Assembly (NCBI GenBank): GCA_951812285.1
Contig: OX638292.1
Coordinates: forward strand, 1,945,001 to 2,009,000
From: an uncultured Dehalococcoidia bacterium
Lineage (GTDB): Bacteria > Chloroflexota > Dehalococcoidia > Lucifugimonadales > UBA1127
Length of the DNA: 64,000 nt
Direction: 5' to 3'
The position numbers were made by a program, and so were the translations under genes. Of this stretch, positions 14,955-23,881 are shown piece by piece; within the stretch, counting starts at the first letter, position 1, and every line of letters begins with the position of its first letter. Under the pieces are notes generated by a model. It was not told the origin of the DNA. It was given only the letters and a program-made list of their open reading frames with translations, and did no database searches.

Positions 14955-16766
14955 ATGATGATGCCACAATACGTGCTAGGGTTACGGTTGCTCCTGGTGA
15001 TGGCGCTGGCAGTGGCGCTGGCGGCGGCCTGCTCAAGCAGCGACACCGGCGGCACCGTCGCGACAACTACCACCCAGCAGGCCGCGCCCGCCGCGCCACA
15101 GGCTCCGGCCCCAGCGCCGGCAGCGGCAGCGCCCGCCGAGAGCATGCCCGGCGCCGCAATGGCGCCTGAGGCGGCTGCAATGCCAATTGCAGACCCAGGC
15201 GCGGCGCCTCGAGAGGCCCAGGAAGCAAAGATCGAGCGAGTGGTCTTTGGCGTCAACGTGCTGAGCCAGGAATACAGCATCATGCGCCACGGCAGTCAGA
15301 CGCAGTCCATACAATACCGCCCGGAATACGAGCACCTGGTTGCCCTGGACCCCAACACCGGGCAGACCATCCCAGAGCTGGCGACGGAGTGGTCACTTGA
15401 GCCGGACGGCCTATCCTTTCGCTTCCAACTGCGGAAGGGCGTCCAGTTCCACCGCGGCTGGGGCGAGTTCACGGCCAGGGACGTGGTCCACACCCATGAG
15501 CAACTCGCGCTCCCGGACTCCGAGCACGGCCAAGCCTTCAGTTGGGCACGGGACGTCAGCGCGGTGGAGCCGGTCAACGACTACGAAGTGATCTTTCGCC
15601 TCACAAGCCCCGATGCAAACTTCCTGAGCAAGTTGGGCGAGCAGCAGAGCATGATGCCCATCCAGAGCAAAGCCAACTTTGACGCTGAGGGCGAGCCGGC
15701 GACCCCGGAAACACTGTACATCGCCGGTACCGGTCCGTACCAAATGCAGAAGCGGGTGATCGCTACGTATATTCGCTTTGAGCGGCCTGAGGGGAGTCAC
15801 TGGCGCATAACGCCGGACTTTCAGGAGTTTGAGTACAGGTTTGTGGCTGAACCGTCAACTCGGCTAGCCGGACTGTTGGCAGGCGAGACGCATGTAGCTG
15901 ACATACCCAAGGACCTGCAGCCGCAGGCAACTGGCAAGGGGATGAAAATCGCCAACGGCAACGTTCCCGGCCTGCGAACATGGGTCAATGTTCAGTGCTG
16001 CTGGACGGATCCGGATACGGGTGCCTACCCCGCAAGACCGGACAGTCCAATGACCGATGTCAGGGTGCGAAAGGCCCTGTCCAAGGCCATCAACCGTCCG
16101 CTCCTAAACGAGGCCTTCTTCCGGAACTCTGCCTCGCCCATGTACATGAACCATTTCCACCCCACTCGGCTGGCGTGGAACACGGAGTGGGAAACCAGGT
16201 TCCCGGAGCAACACGGCTTTGACCCGGTCGCGGCACGGGCCATCTTGGCGGAAGCCGGTTTCAACGAAAACAACCCGCTGGAGACCAACTTCGATATCGC
16301 GGAGCTGCCCCACTACGCGGGTGCCAGCGACTTGGGCGAGGGAATTGCGGGAATGTTCGCCGACGTGGGGGTGAAAGTGAACCTTCTCACCCGAGACTCG
16401 GCCGTCAGGCGTGCAGCGGGCCGCGCGAGAGAGAACGACAACCACCTCATCGTCTCGGCATCCAGTTCAGACCATTTCTTTGGGTTCGCGGTGTGGACCA
16501 CTCCCATCTTCTCAATGACCAACGCCAACAACATTCCGGAAATCAATGAATTGACGCGGAGGGGAATGCAAACACTGGAGCCTGATGCGCAGTTTGCCAT
16601 TTGGAGGGAGATCGGGAACGCGTACTACGAAACATACCAGACTCTGCCGCTCTTCTGGCTCCCCGCAGAGGCGGTCTACAACCCAGAGTTCATCTCCGAC
16701 TACGTCTTCCCGGGGTCCATCACAGGCACCTGGACGCATATCCAAAACATCCGGGCGGCCCAGTAG
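14955..16766 (+). CDS. ABC-type substrate-binding lipoprotein, family 5 (oligopeptide/DppA-OppA type), paralogue 1
   Basis: A 603-residue exported lipoprotein. The hydrophobic signal ends in LAAAC (lipidated Cys26) and is followed by an Ala/Pro-rich linker to about residue 80. The SBP_bac_5 domain then shows PELATEWSLEPDG, FQLRKGVQFHRGWGEFTARDVV and FSMTNANN landmarks. Such proteins hand oligopeptides, nickel or other solutes to an ABC permease, but no permease or ATPase gene lies in this window. Three consecutive in-frame ATGs occur at 14955, 14958 and 14961; AAAGGAG is 10 nt before the first. It is tandem with a paralogue at 16942. Confidence 0.85.
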   Translation: MMMPQYVLGLRLLLVMALAVALAAACSSSDTGGTVATTTTQQAAPAAPQAPAPAPAAAAPAESMPGAAMAPEAAAMPIADPGAAPREAQEAKIERVVFGVNVLSQEYSIMRHGSQTQSIQYRPEYEHLVALDPNTGQTIPELATEWSLEPDGLSFRFQLRKGVQFHRGWGEFTARDVVHTHEQLALPDSEHGQAFSWARDVSAVEPVNDYEVIFRLTSPDANFLSKLGEQQSMMPIQSKANFDAEGEPATPETLYIAGTGPYQMQKRVIATYIRFERPEGSHWRITPDFQEFEYRFVAEPSTRLAGLLAGETHVADIPKDLQPQATGKGMKIANGNVPGLRTWVNVQCCWTDPDTGAYPARPDSPMTDVRVRKALSKAINRPLLNEAFFRNSASPMYMNHFHPTRLAWNTEWETRFPEQHGFDPVAARAILAEAGFNENNPLETNFDIAELPHYAGASDLGEGIAGMFADVGVKVNLLTRDSAVRRAAGRARENDNHLIVSASSSDHFFGFAVWTTPIFSMTNANNIPEINELTRRGMQTLEPDAQFAIWREIGNAYYETYQTLPLFWLPAEAVYNPEFISDYVFPGSITGTWTHIQNIRAAQ

Positions 16767-16811
16767 AGCAGGCGTGAGCGCCACTACTAGCCTCGTAGGC
16801 TAGCAACCATT

Positions 16812-16847
16812 CGTCGCCCCGCCTCGGAATCTCGAGGCGGGGCGACG
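16812..16847 (+). terminator. Hairpin terminator between the tandem substrate-binding genes
   Basis: A perfect 15-bp stem (CGTCGCCCCGCCTCG and complement) with a 6-nt loop, 45 bp after the stop. It separates transcription of the two paralogues. Confidence 0.8.
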
Positions 16848-16941
16848 TCATTGGCCTCTTTCGGGGCACAATACGCGAGACTAGTCAGTCCGTTTGTGCT
16901 ACATTCGGCTGCACCCGTAGGAATCTCCTATAAGGCGCTTC

Positions 16942-18858
16942 ATGCCAAATCAGCTGCACTTGCCCAAAGCACAAGAAGTCTTGCTTGCCTTGCTGAGCCT
17001 CGCATTCATGGTGCCTCTAGCGTGCCAGCAGGAGCCGCCTCCGGATCCTGCCGAAATGGCCCCCACCTCTGCCCCGGTTGTGGTCGTACCGCCCACTCCA
17101 CCTCCCCAACCCACGGCTGTCCCCGTGGTCCCTGTCTTGCCGTCAACCCCCGAGCCTTCAGCTCCACCGTCGGCAGCCGTAGCCGAGAGTCCGACGCCGA
17201 CGCCCGAGCCGACGGCCAACCCGCTGCCAACCGCCACCCCTACGGCCGCACCAGTGCCAACTGCCACGTCGGAGCCTACTCCGACGCCTATGCCGACCCC
17301 AACTCCCACCCCCGTGCCCCCCAAGGTGCAGCGGGTAATCTTCGGCGTTGGGGTGCCATCCCACGAATACAGTGTCATGCGCCACGGCAACCTTGAAGAC
17401 TCCTTCCAGCACCGCCCGGAATACGAGCACCTCGTGGGAACGGACCCGAACACAGGCGCCTTCACCCCAGAGCTGGCAACGGAATGGGAGCTCCTTCCGG
17501 ACGGCCAATCATATCGTTTCAAATTGCGGGAAGGGGTCCGGTTTCATCGTGGTTGGGGTGAATTCACGGCTCGCGACGTTGTCCATTCCCATGACCAGCT
17601 GGTCAGAGCAGACTCTCGGCACCCCGAGGCGTCCAGTTGGCGCCGCGATGTTCAAGCGCAATCCATGGACGACTACGAAGTCGTCTTCCGACTGAGCCGG
17701 CCGATGGCCAACTTCCTGAGTGCAGTTGGTGAGCAGCAAAGCCTGTTGCCCATTCAGAGCAAGTTTCACTTTGACTCCCACGGAGAGCCGGCACGTTCTG
17801 ACATCCTGTACATCGCCGGCACCGGGCCATACCAGATGTTGTTTCGGCAGACAGGCGCGCGCATCGTTTTCGAGCGTCCTCCAGAATCCCACTGGCGGGT
17901 GACGCCGGACTTTCAGGAGTTTGAGTTCCACTTCCAGGCGGACGCCTCAGTACGGCTCGCCGCACTACTGACGGGCGAGATACATCTCGCACACCTGCCC
18001 CACAACCTTCAGAATCAAACGCTGCAAAGGAACATGAAACTAGCCAAAGGTCCCGCGCCGACAATGGGCACCTGGGTCAACATCTCCTGTTGCTGGGTGG
18101 ACCCGGAGACCGGTGAGTATCCAGCCCGCCCGCATAGTCCTATGACCAACGTGAATGTCCGAAAGGCGCTTGCCAAGACCATCGATAGACCACTCCTCAA
18201 TGAGGCCTACTTCAACAACAGTGCCGAGATCATGCACTTGACCCACTGGCACCCGGCTCGCCTGGGCTGGAACCCCGACTGGGAGACGAACTTCCCGGAG
18301 GAATACGGCTACGATCCCTCCGCCGCCAGAGCATTGCTGGCCGAAGCAGGGTTCAATGCAAACAACCGCCTGGAAACCACCTTCGAACTCTTTGACTTGC
18401 CTCATTACTCCGGCGCCCGAGACATAGCCGAGGGAATTGCCGGCCGTATGAGTGACGTGGGCGTTCGGTTGATCCTCTCAACCCGATTGCCTTCCTACCG
18501 GCAGGCTGCGATAGAAAACATGGAGAACGACAACCTCCTCACCATGGCTGCGTCAACCTCCGACCAGTACACGGGGTTCGCGGAGTGGAATACACCCATC
18601 TTCCATGAGTACAACGCCAACAACGCGCCGGCAATGACCGAACTCACCAGGAGGGTGTTGCGCACTCAGGACCTAGAACATCAGAAGAAGCTTTGGACGG
18701 AACTGGGGAACATGTCATACGCAGCCTACCTAACCCTGCCCCTGTTCTGGTTCCACACGGAAGCCGTTTACAACCCTGAATTAGTTTCGGAATACGTCTA
18801 CCCAGGATCGCTCCCCGGCTTGTGGACGCATGTCCACAACATCAGGGCGACACGATAA
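16942..18858 (+). CDS. ABC-type substrate-binding lipoprotein, family 5, paralogue 2
   Basis: A 638-residue lipoprotein (signal ending MVPLAC, Cys28). The Pro/Thr-rich linker (about residues 30-125, TPTPEPT and TPTPMPTPTPTP runs) is much longer than in paralogue 1. The family 5 binding domain keeps the same landmarks: HEYSVMRHG, RPEYEHLVG, HRGWGEFTARDVVH, AGTGPYQM, SCCWVDPETGEYPARP. The linker probably spans the cell wall or surface layer. No transporter partner is adjacent. Lower sequence identity in ligand-facing regions than in the flanks suggests a different substrate. No clear Shine-Dalgarno sequence precedes the ATG. Confidence 0.83.
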   Translation: MPNQLHLPKAQEVLLALLSLAFMVPLACQQEPPPDPAEMAPTSAPVVVVPPTPPPQPTAVPVVPVLPSTPEPSAPPSAAVAESPTPTPEPTANPLPTATPTAAPVPTATSEPTPTPMPTPTPTPVPPKVQRVIFGVGVPSHEYSVMRHGNLEDSFQHRPEYEHLVGTDPNTGAFTPELATEWELLPDGQSYRFKLREGVRFHRGWGEFTARDVVHSHDQLVRADSRHPEASSWRRDVQAQSMDDYEVVFRLSRPMANFLSAVGEQQSLLPIQSKFHFDSHGEPARSDILYIAGTGPYQMLFRQTGARIVFERPPESHWRVTPDFQEFEFHFQADASVRLAALLTGEIHLAHLPHNLQNQTLQRNMKLAKGPAPTMGTWVNISCCWVDPETGEYPARPHSPMTNVNVRKALAKTIDRPLLNEAYFNNSAEIMHLTHWHPARLGWNPDWETNFPEEYGYDPSAARALLAEAGFNANNRLETTFELFDLPHYSGARDIAEGIAGRMSDVGVRLILSTRLPSYRQAAIENMENDNLLTMAASTSDQYTGFAEWNTPIFHEYNANNAPAMTELTRRVLRTQDLEHQKKLWTELGNMSYAAYLTLPLFWFHTEAVYNPELVSEYVYPGSLPGLWTHVHNIRATR

Positions 18859-18977
18859 CCGTAGCGCCGTTTCGTCTCCACACGCTCCCCCTTCCCCACC
18901 TGCGCACTGCGTGGTAACATCCCGAAAGTTTCGCTCTTGCATGGCCTACGGCCGTGCTATGCCGCAAAGGAGAAGTC

Positions 18978-19988
18978 ATGATTATCGACGTCCACGGCCA
19001 CTACACCACGGCCCCCCGTCAGCTCCGCGAGTGGAGAGACCGCCAGATCGCCGACTACCCTTCGGGTCGGCTCTTCCGTGAGCCACTCGAAATCAGCGAC
19101 GACGAGATCCGCGAGACCATCATCAACGGCCAACTCAAACTGCAGCAGGAGCGCGGCACTGACGTCGCCCTCTTCTCGCCGACTGCGGGCGGTATGGCCC
19201 ACCACTACGGCGACTTCAACACCAGCCTCCAATGGACTCGGACCGTCAACGACTTGGTGAAGCGTGTCGCGATGCTTTTCCCCAGCAACTTCATTCCCGT
19301 TTGCCAGCTCCCCCAGTCACCCGGCGTGGCGCCGGAGACGTGCCTTGAGGAGCTGGACCGGTGCGTGAACGAGCTCGGCTTTGTCGCGTGCAACGTTAAC
19401 CCTGACCCGTCGGACGGCTACTGGACGGGCCCGCCCATGACGGACAAGTGGTGGTACCCGCTCTACGAGCGGATGGAGGAGCTTGAAATACCCGGAATGC
19501 TGCACGTCAGCATGTCCTGCAACCCCAACTTTCACGGAACGGGCGCCCACTACATCAACGGCGACACCACCTTCTTCATGCAGCTCATCGAGGGGGACCT
19601 CTTCAAGGACTTCCCCAATCTGAAGTTCGTCATCCCCCACGGCGGCGGAGCGGTGCCCTTCCACTGGGGCCGCTACCGGGGCATCAATCAGGACAGGGGC
19701 AACGCTCCCCTGGAAGAGCGCTTCCTCAACAACATCTTCTTCGACACCTGCGTCTACCACCAGAAGGGCATCAACGCGCTCACGGAGATCATCCCGGTCG
19801 ACAACATCATCTTCGCGTCCGAGATGATTGGCGCCGTGCGTGGCGTCGACGCCAACACCGGCCGATACTTCGACGACACGAAGCCCTACGTCGACAACTC
19901 GCCCCACCTGACGGACGAGGATCGGCAGAAGATCTTCGAAGACAACGCGAGGCGCGTATACCCACGCATCAACAACTACCTGAAGTAG
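18978..19988 (+). CDS. LigJ-like amidohydrolase (4-oxalomesaconate hydratase family), paralogue A
   Basis: A 336-residue amidohydrolase_2 protein beginning MIIDVHGHYTTAP (H6, H8 metal motif). It contains ERGTDVALFSPTAGGMAHH, NVNPDPSDGYWTGPP, PHGGGAVPFHWGRYRG and FASEMIGAVRG. This matches the subgroup annotated as 4-oxalomesaconate hydratase in proteobacterial protocatechuate pathways. It differs from the 12274 protein by a GDFNT(S) segment and a longer C-terminus. Start ATG 18978 with AAAGGAGAAG at the right spacing. First gene of a five-gene plus-strand operon; the next gene, a paralogue, begins 15 bp later. Confidence 0.82.
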   Translation: MIIDVHGHYTTAPRQLREWRDRQIADYPSGRLFREPLEISDDEIRETIINGQLKLQQERGTDVALFSPTAGGMAHHYGDFNTSLQWTRTVNDLVKRVAMLFPSNFIPVCQLPQSPGVAPETCLEELDRCVNELGFVACNVNPDPSDGYWTGPPMTDKWWYPLYERMEELEIPGMLHVSMSCNPNFHGTGAHYINGDTTFFMQLIEGDLFKDFPNLKFVIPHGGGAVPFHWGRYRGINQDRGNAPLEERFLNNIFFDTCVYHQKGINALTEIIPVDNIIFASEMIGAVRGVDANTGRYFDDTKPYVDNSPHLTDEDRQKIFEDNARRVYPRINNYLK

Positions 19989-20003
19989 GGGACAGAATCG
20001 CGC

Positions 20004-21008
20004 ATGATCATCGACAGCCACGGGCATTACACGACGTTGCCGCCGGCGGTGGATGCTTGGCGCTCGCGCCAGATAGCCGAGCTCGCTTCACCCGCCAAGG
20101 GCTCTATTCGCGTCAGTGACGACGAGATCCGGGAGAGCCTGGAGAATGGCCAGATCAAGCGGCTGCGGGAGCGCGGCACGGACAAGATGTTCTTCTCGCC
20201 GCGCGCGTCCTCCATGGGGCACCACTTCGGCGGCGAGAAGATAAGCCTCTATTGGACCCAACACTGCAACGACCTCATCGCGCGCGTCGTCAGTCTCTAC
20301 CCTGACGACTTCATCCCCGTGTGCCAGCTTCCACAGTCGCCGGGCGTCCCGCCCAAGGCCTCCATCGAGGAGCTGGAGCGGTGCGTGAACATGGGCTTCG
20401 TCGGCTGCGTGATGAACCCTGACCCATCTGGCGGATACTGGACTGACCCGCCCCTCAACGACAAGGATTGGTGGTATCCCTTCTACGAGAAGCTGGTCGA
20501 ATTGGACACTCCGGCCATGGTGCACGTCAGCGCCACCTGCAACCCCAACTTCCACAGCACCGCGTCCCACTACATGAACGCGGACACCACCGCCATCGTC
20601 CAGCTGCACCAGAGCACCGTCTTTCAGGATTTCCCCGGCCTCAGGATCATCGTGCCCCACGGCGGCGGCGCCATCCCCTACCAGTTTGGCCGCTTCCGGG
20701 GCATCGCACTGCGCGATGGCTTTCAGCCCTTCGACGAGTTCATCAAGAACATCTACTTCGACACGGCCATCTACGACAGGAACGGCCTCGAGCTGCTCCT
20801 CAAGGTGGCGGGCATCGACAACGTGCTCTTCGCCTCCGAGATGATTGGCGCCGTCAACGCCATTGACCCTCTAACCGGCCGCTACTTTGACGACCTCAAG
20901 CCAACCATTGACGAGATCGACTGGCTGACGGATGAGGACCGTACCAAGCTCTTTGAGGGCAACGTCAAGCACGTCTACCCTCGACTCAAGCAGCATTTGA
21001 GGGACTAA
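20004..21008 (+). CDS. LigJ-like amidohydrolase, paralogue B
   Basis: A 334-residue protein closely related to paralogue A: MIIDSHGHYTTLP, ERGTDKMFFSPRASSMGHH, MNPDPSGGYWTDPPL, PHGGGAIPYQFGRFRG, FASEMIGAVNAIDPLTGRYFDD. All metal and substrate motifs appear intact in both copies, so this is not a decaying duplicate. Fifteen base pairs after the preceding stop and 17 bp before the next gene, it is clearly co-transcribed. The two hydratases may act on related intermediates, for example methylated or carboxylated analogues, or as a heteromer. Its start codon has only a weak GGGGACAG ribosome site, which suggests translational coupling. Confidence 0.8.
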   Translation: MIIDSHGHYTTLPPAVDAWRSRQIAELASPAKGSIRVSDDEIRESLENGQIKRLRERGTDKMFFSPRASSMGHHFGGEKISLYWTQHCNDLIARVVSLYPDDFIPVCQLPQSPGVPPKASIEELERCVNMGFVGCVMNPDPSGGYWTDPPLNDKDWWYPFYEKLVELDTPAMVHVSATCNPNFHSTASHYMNADTTAIVQLHQSTVFQDFPGLRIIVPHGGGAIPYQFGRFRGIALRDGFQPFDEFIKNIYFDTAIYDRNGLELLLKVAGIDNVLFASEMIGAVNAIDPLTGRYFDDLKPTIDEIDWLTDEDRTKLFEGNVKHVYPRLKQHLRD

Positions 21009-21025
21009 CCCAAAGGAGACAAGGC

Positions 21026-21931
21026 ATGAAGCTGGTATTCTTCAACGACTACCGCCTCGGCGTCCTGAAGAAGGAAGAGGACCGGGTGGTGGACATGACC
21101 CTGGCCCTTGAGGAGATTCCCCGCGTGGGCCCCGGCGACTACATGTGCCGGCTCATCGAGCGGTGGAACGGCTTCAAGGTCCGGCTTGAGCGCAACGCCA
21201 TCGACCTGCCCGGCATCCCGCTCAGCGAGGTGCAGCTTCGGGCGCCCATCCCGAAGCCCGGCAAGATCCTCTGCATGGCTGCCAACTACCTGGAGAACGG
21301 CTACCTCACTGAGCCCCGGCCCATCAACGGCTTCCTCAAGAACGTGAGTGGGGTTATCGGCGACGGCGACACCATCCACCTGCCCGCCGCGGACGCCACC
21401 GTGTTCCACCACGAGGCTGAGCTCGGGCTCGTAATCGGCCGCAAGGCGCGGAACATCTCCGAGGACGAGGCGTACAGCTACGTATTCGGCTACGTGAACT
21501 TCATCGACGTCTCCGCGCGGGGCCTCGGCCCGCAGGGCGCTGACACCTTCCTGCAGGGCAAGTCGTACCACTACTTTGCCCCCATGGGCCCCTATCTCGT
21601 CACCGCTGACGAGGTGCCCGACCCGCAGGACGTGAAGGTGCAGCTCTGGGTCAACGACGAGCTCCACCAGGACTACAGCACCAGCGACATGGGCCACTCC
21701 ATCCCCAAGACCCTCGCGTGGCTCTCCACCATCGTCACGCTCAACCCGGGTGACGTGGTCGCGCTGGGCACCAACCACCAGGGCCTCGGCGCGCTGCAGG
21801 ACGGAGACAAGGTAGAGCGCGAGAGCCCCGGCCTCGGCCGCCTGACAAACTACGTCTCCGACCCGAGGAAGCGCGAATGGCCGCGCGGCATCGACCAGGA
21901 GATGGCGGACCGCGTCGCCGGCAGAATCTAA
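21026..21931 (+). CDS. Fumarylacetoacetate hydrolase (FAH) family protein, copy 1
   Basis: A 301-residue FAH-family protein: PKPGKILCMAANYLEN, then the metal ligands in FHHEAELGLVIG (Glu-x-Glu) and VNFIDVSARGL (Asp), and a C-terminal LGTNHQGLG. The family hydrolyses, decarboxylates or isomerises acyl-pyruvates and 2-oxo-dienoates in meta-cleavage pathways (HpcG/HpcE-like, FAHD1-like). The exact reaction is not readable. The ATG has AAAGGAGACAAGG upstream. It is co-transcribed with the LigJ-like genes and a second FAH protein, with which it may pair. Confidence 0.83.
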   Translation: MKLVFFNDYRLGVLKKEEDRVVDMTLALEEIPRVGPGDYMCRLIERWNGFKVRLERNAIDLPGIPLSEVQLRAPIPKPGKILCMAANYLENGYLTEPRPINGFLKNVSGVIGDGDTIHLPAADATVFHHEAELGLVIGRKARNISEDEAYSYVFGYVNFIDVSARGLGPQGADTFLQGKSYHYFAPMGPYLVTADEVPDPQDVKVQLWVNDELHQDYSTSDMGHSIPKTLAWLSTIVTLNPGDVVALGTNHQGLGALQDGDKVERESPGLGRLTNYVSDPRKREWPRGIDQEMADRVAGRI

Positions 21932-21960
21932 GCCTACGGCCACGGAGGTAAGAAACAACC

Positions 21961-22884
21961 ATGAAGCTGGTCATGTACAACAACTACCAATTGGGCCTGC
22001 TGCAGGACGGCGGCGTCATAAACCTGTCCGAGTCCCTTTCGGACGTCAACGCGCCCACGCCGCAGGACCTCGTCAATGCCGTCATCGCCGACTTCGAGGG
22101 CACGTTCCGGGGGCGCATCGAAGAGATTGCCTCCAAGGGGCAGCCCATTCCGCTGGACCAGGTGCACCTGCGTTCCCCGCTGCCACGACCGGGCAAGATC
22201 CTCTGCATGGCGGCCAACTACCTCGAGAACGGCGCTCTGCCAGAGCCAAAGCCCATCAACGGCTTCCTTAAGTCGCCTGAATCGGTCATCGGCGAGGGCG
22301 AGACCGTCGTCCTTCCAACCGTGCACGAGGCGCCCGTGTTCCACCACGAGGCCGAGTTGGGCGTGGTCATCGGCAAGGAGGCCGTTGACGTCTCCGCTGC
22401 GGACTGGGAACAGTACGTCTTTGGTTACGTCAACTTCAACGACGTCTCGGCGCGCGGCCTGCATCCGAACAGCTTCCTTTGGATGAAGTCCCACGACACC
22501 TTCGGGCCGTTGGGACCATGGCTTGTGACCGCCGACGAAGTCGAGGACGCCCACAATCTGCAGGTGCGGCTGTGGATCAACGGCCAAATTCGTCAGGACT
22601 ACAACACCAATGACATGGCCTACAAGCTCCCCGAGACCATCGAGTGGCTCAGTTCCATCGTCAAGCTGGAGCCGGGAGACCTCATCGCCACCGGCACCAA
22701 CCACCAGGGTCTCGGCCCCATCCAGAACGGCGACATCATGGAGATGGAGATCGACGGGCTGGGCAGGATCACGGTGAACGTCAAGGATGAGCTGAACCGG
22801 GAATGGCACCGGGGCGTGGACACCGACATTGCGGACTGGGTCGCAGGCCGCTCATCGGAGCCCCCGGCGTGGGCGCGTCGCTAA
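21961..22884 (+). CDS. Fumarylacetoacetate hydrolase (FAH) family protein, copy 2
   Basis: A 307-residue paralogue of the preceding gene: RPGKILCMAANYLENGAL, FHHEAELGVVIG, VNFNDVSARGL, ATGTNHQGLGPIQNGD. The metal-binding Glu-x-Glu and Asp are conserved. The canonical NDVSAR occurs here, while copy 1 has IDVSAR. Start ATG with GGAGGTAAG upstream. FAH pairs such as HpcE domains work as fused or associated isomerase-decarboxylase units, which would suit this tandem arrangement. Its end is 28 bp before the HpcH start. Confidence 0.83.
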   Translation: MKLVMYNNYQLGLLQDGGVINLSESLSDVNAPTPQDLVNAVIADFEGTFRGRIEEIASKGQPIPLDQVHLRSPLPRPGKILCMAANYLENGALPEPKPINGFLKSPESVIGEGETVVLPTVHEAPVFHHEAELGVVIGKEAVDVSAADWEQYVFGYVNFNDVSARGLHPNSFLWMKSHDTFGPLGPWLVTADEVEDAHNLQVRLWINGQIRQDYNTNDMAYKLPETIEWLSSIVKLEPGDLIATGTNHQGLGPIQNGDIMEMEIDGLGRITVNVKDELNREWHRGVDTDIADWVAGRSSEPPAWARR

Positions 22885-22912
22885 ACGAAGGCAAAGAACA
22901 AAGGAGGAACCC

Positions 22913-23773
22913 ATGGCAGGACAACGGCTGAACAACATCATCAAGGCCCTCGAGGAGGGCAAGCCCGCAATCACGACGTTTGCCGGCCCCGGCATTGACA
23001 ACGCCATCGCGGTCAGCGGTGCCAAGTATGACGGCGTGGTCTTTGAGTCTGAGCACAACCCGTACGACATCGGGTTGCTGCGCCACTGCCTGCAGTACAT
23101 GCTGAACCGCAAGCAGATCCTTGACGGTGGCACCCTGGCGCCGGCGGTCACCCCCACGGTCCGCATCCCCCCGAACGGCGGCGAAATGAACCAGTGGCTG
23201 GCCAAGCAGGTCTTGGACATCGGCTACTACGGCATCGTGTGGCCGCACGTGAGCACCGTTGAGGAGGCCTACAACGCCGTCGCCGCCTGCCGCTACCCCC
23301 GCCCGCGCGACGCCGAGTACTTCGAGCCCGAGGGCCAGCGCGGCGACGCCCCCGGCAACGCCGCCCGCTACTGGGGCCTCTCCCAGCAGGAATACTACAA
23401 GAAGGCCGACGTCTGGCCGCTCAACCCCGAGGGCGAGATCCTCTGCATCATCATGTGCGAGGAGATCAAGGCCATCGAGAACCTGCCGGACATGCTGAAG
23501 GAAGTCCCCGGCATCGGCGTAGTCCTCATCGGCGAGGGCGACCTGTCGCAGAACCTGGGCCACCCGCGCGACTACTACCACCCCGTCGTGGTGGAGGCGA
23601 TGGCGGAGATCCGGGCCATCTGCAAGGAGCACAACGTGCCCGTAGGCCACCCGCATGTGGGCCTCGACAACATCGACCACGTCATCGAGGACGGCTACCG
23701 CTACCTCATGGTCGGCGCCGAGCGCTCCTACAACGGCCTCAACAAGGCAAGGGAGCTGGGCGGCCGTAACTAG
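22913..23773 (+). CDS. HpcH/HpaI aldolase / citrate lyase beta-like protein
   Basis: A 286-residue TIM-barrel class II aldolase-family protein. It has the AGPGIDNAIAVSGAKYDGVVFESEH opening split here as AGPGIDNA and GVVFESEHNPYD, a GYYGIVWPHV strand, EEIKAIENLPDML and VVLIGEGDLSQNLG, the metal/substrate segment. Relatives cleave 2-oxo-4-hydroxy acids to pyruvate plus an aldehyde. An insertion rich in Gly/Asn/Arg (EGQRGDAPGNAARYWG) resembles a loop found in actinobacterial and Chloroflexota members. Start ATG 22913 with AAAGGAGGAACCC. Last gene of the operon, ending at a strong terminator. It is a plausible retro-aldol step after hydration and hydrolysis by the upstream enzymes. Confidence 0.83.
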   Translation: MAGQRLNNIIKALEEGKPAITTFAGPGIDNAIAVSGAKYDGVVFESEHNPYDIGLLRHCLQYMLNRKQILDGGTLAPAVTPTVRIPPNGGEMNQWLAKQVLDIGYYGIVWPHVSTVEEAYNAVAACRYPRPRDAEYFEPEGQRGDAPGNAARYWGLSQQEYYKKADVWPLNPEGEILCIIMCEEIKAIENLPDMLKEVPGIGVVLIGEGDLSQNLGHPRDYYHPVVVEAMAEIRAICKEHNVPVGHPHVGLDNIDHVIEDGYRYLMVGAERSYNGLNKARELGGRN

Positions 23774-23802
23774 GCAACCTGCGCGTAAACTCTCAACGAA
23801 AG

Positions 23803-23836
23803 GAGGAGGGGTCACGGACATCCGTGACCCCTCCTC
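23803..23836 (+). terminator. Terminator of the LigJ-FAH-HpcH operon
   Basis: A perfect 16-bp stem (GAGGAGGGGTCACGGA and complement) with a 2-nt loop, followed by TTT. It can also serve the convergent PPOX gene, with AAA on the other side. Confidence 0.85.
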
Positions 23837-23881
23837 TTTGGCTGTCGAATGTGGGTTGAGACCTGCCTTGCACGGGGCTTT

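Noticed and set aside
13669..15066. 465-codon minus-strand frame
   Set aside because: Antisense to the Rieske gene and its terminator; no motif.
19317..20027. 236-codon minus-strand frame
   Set aside because: Antisense to the LigJ-like gene; codon pattern is a mirror of the sense gene.
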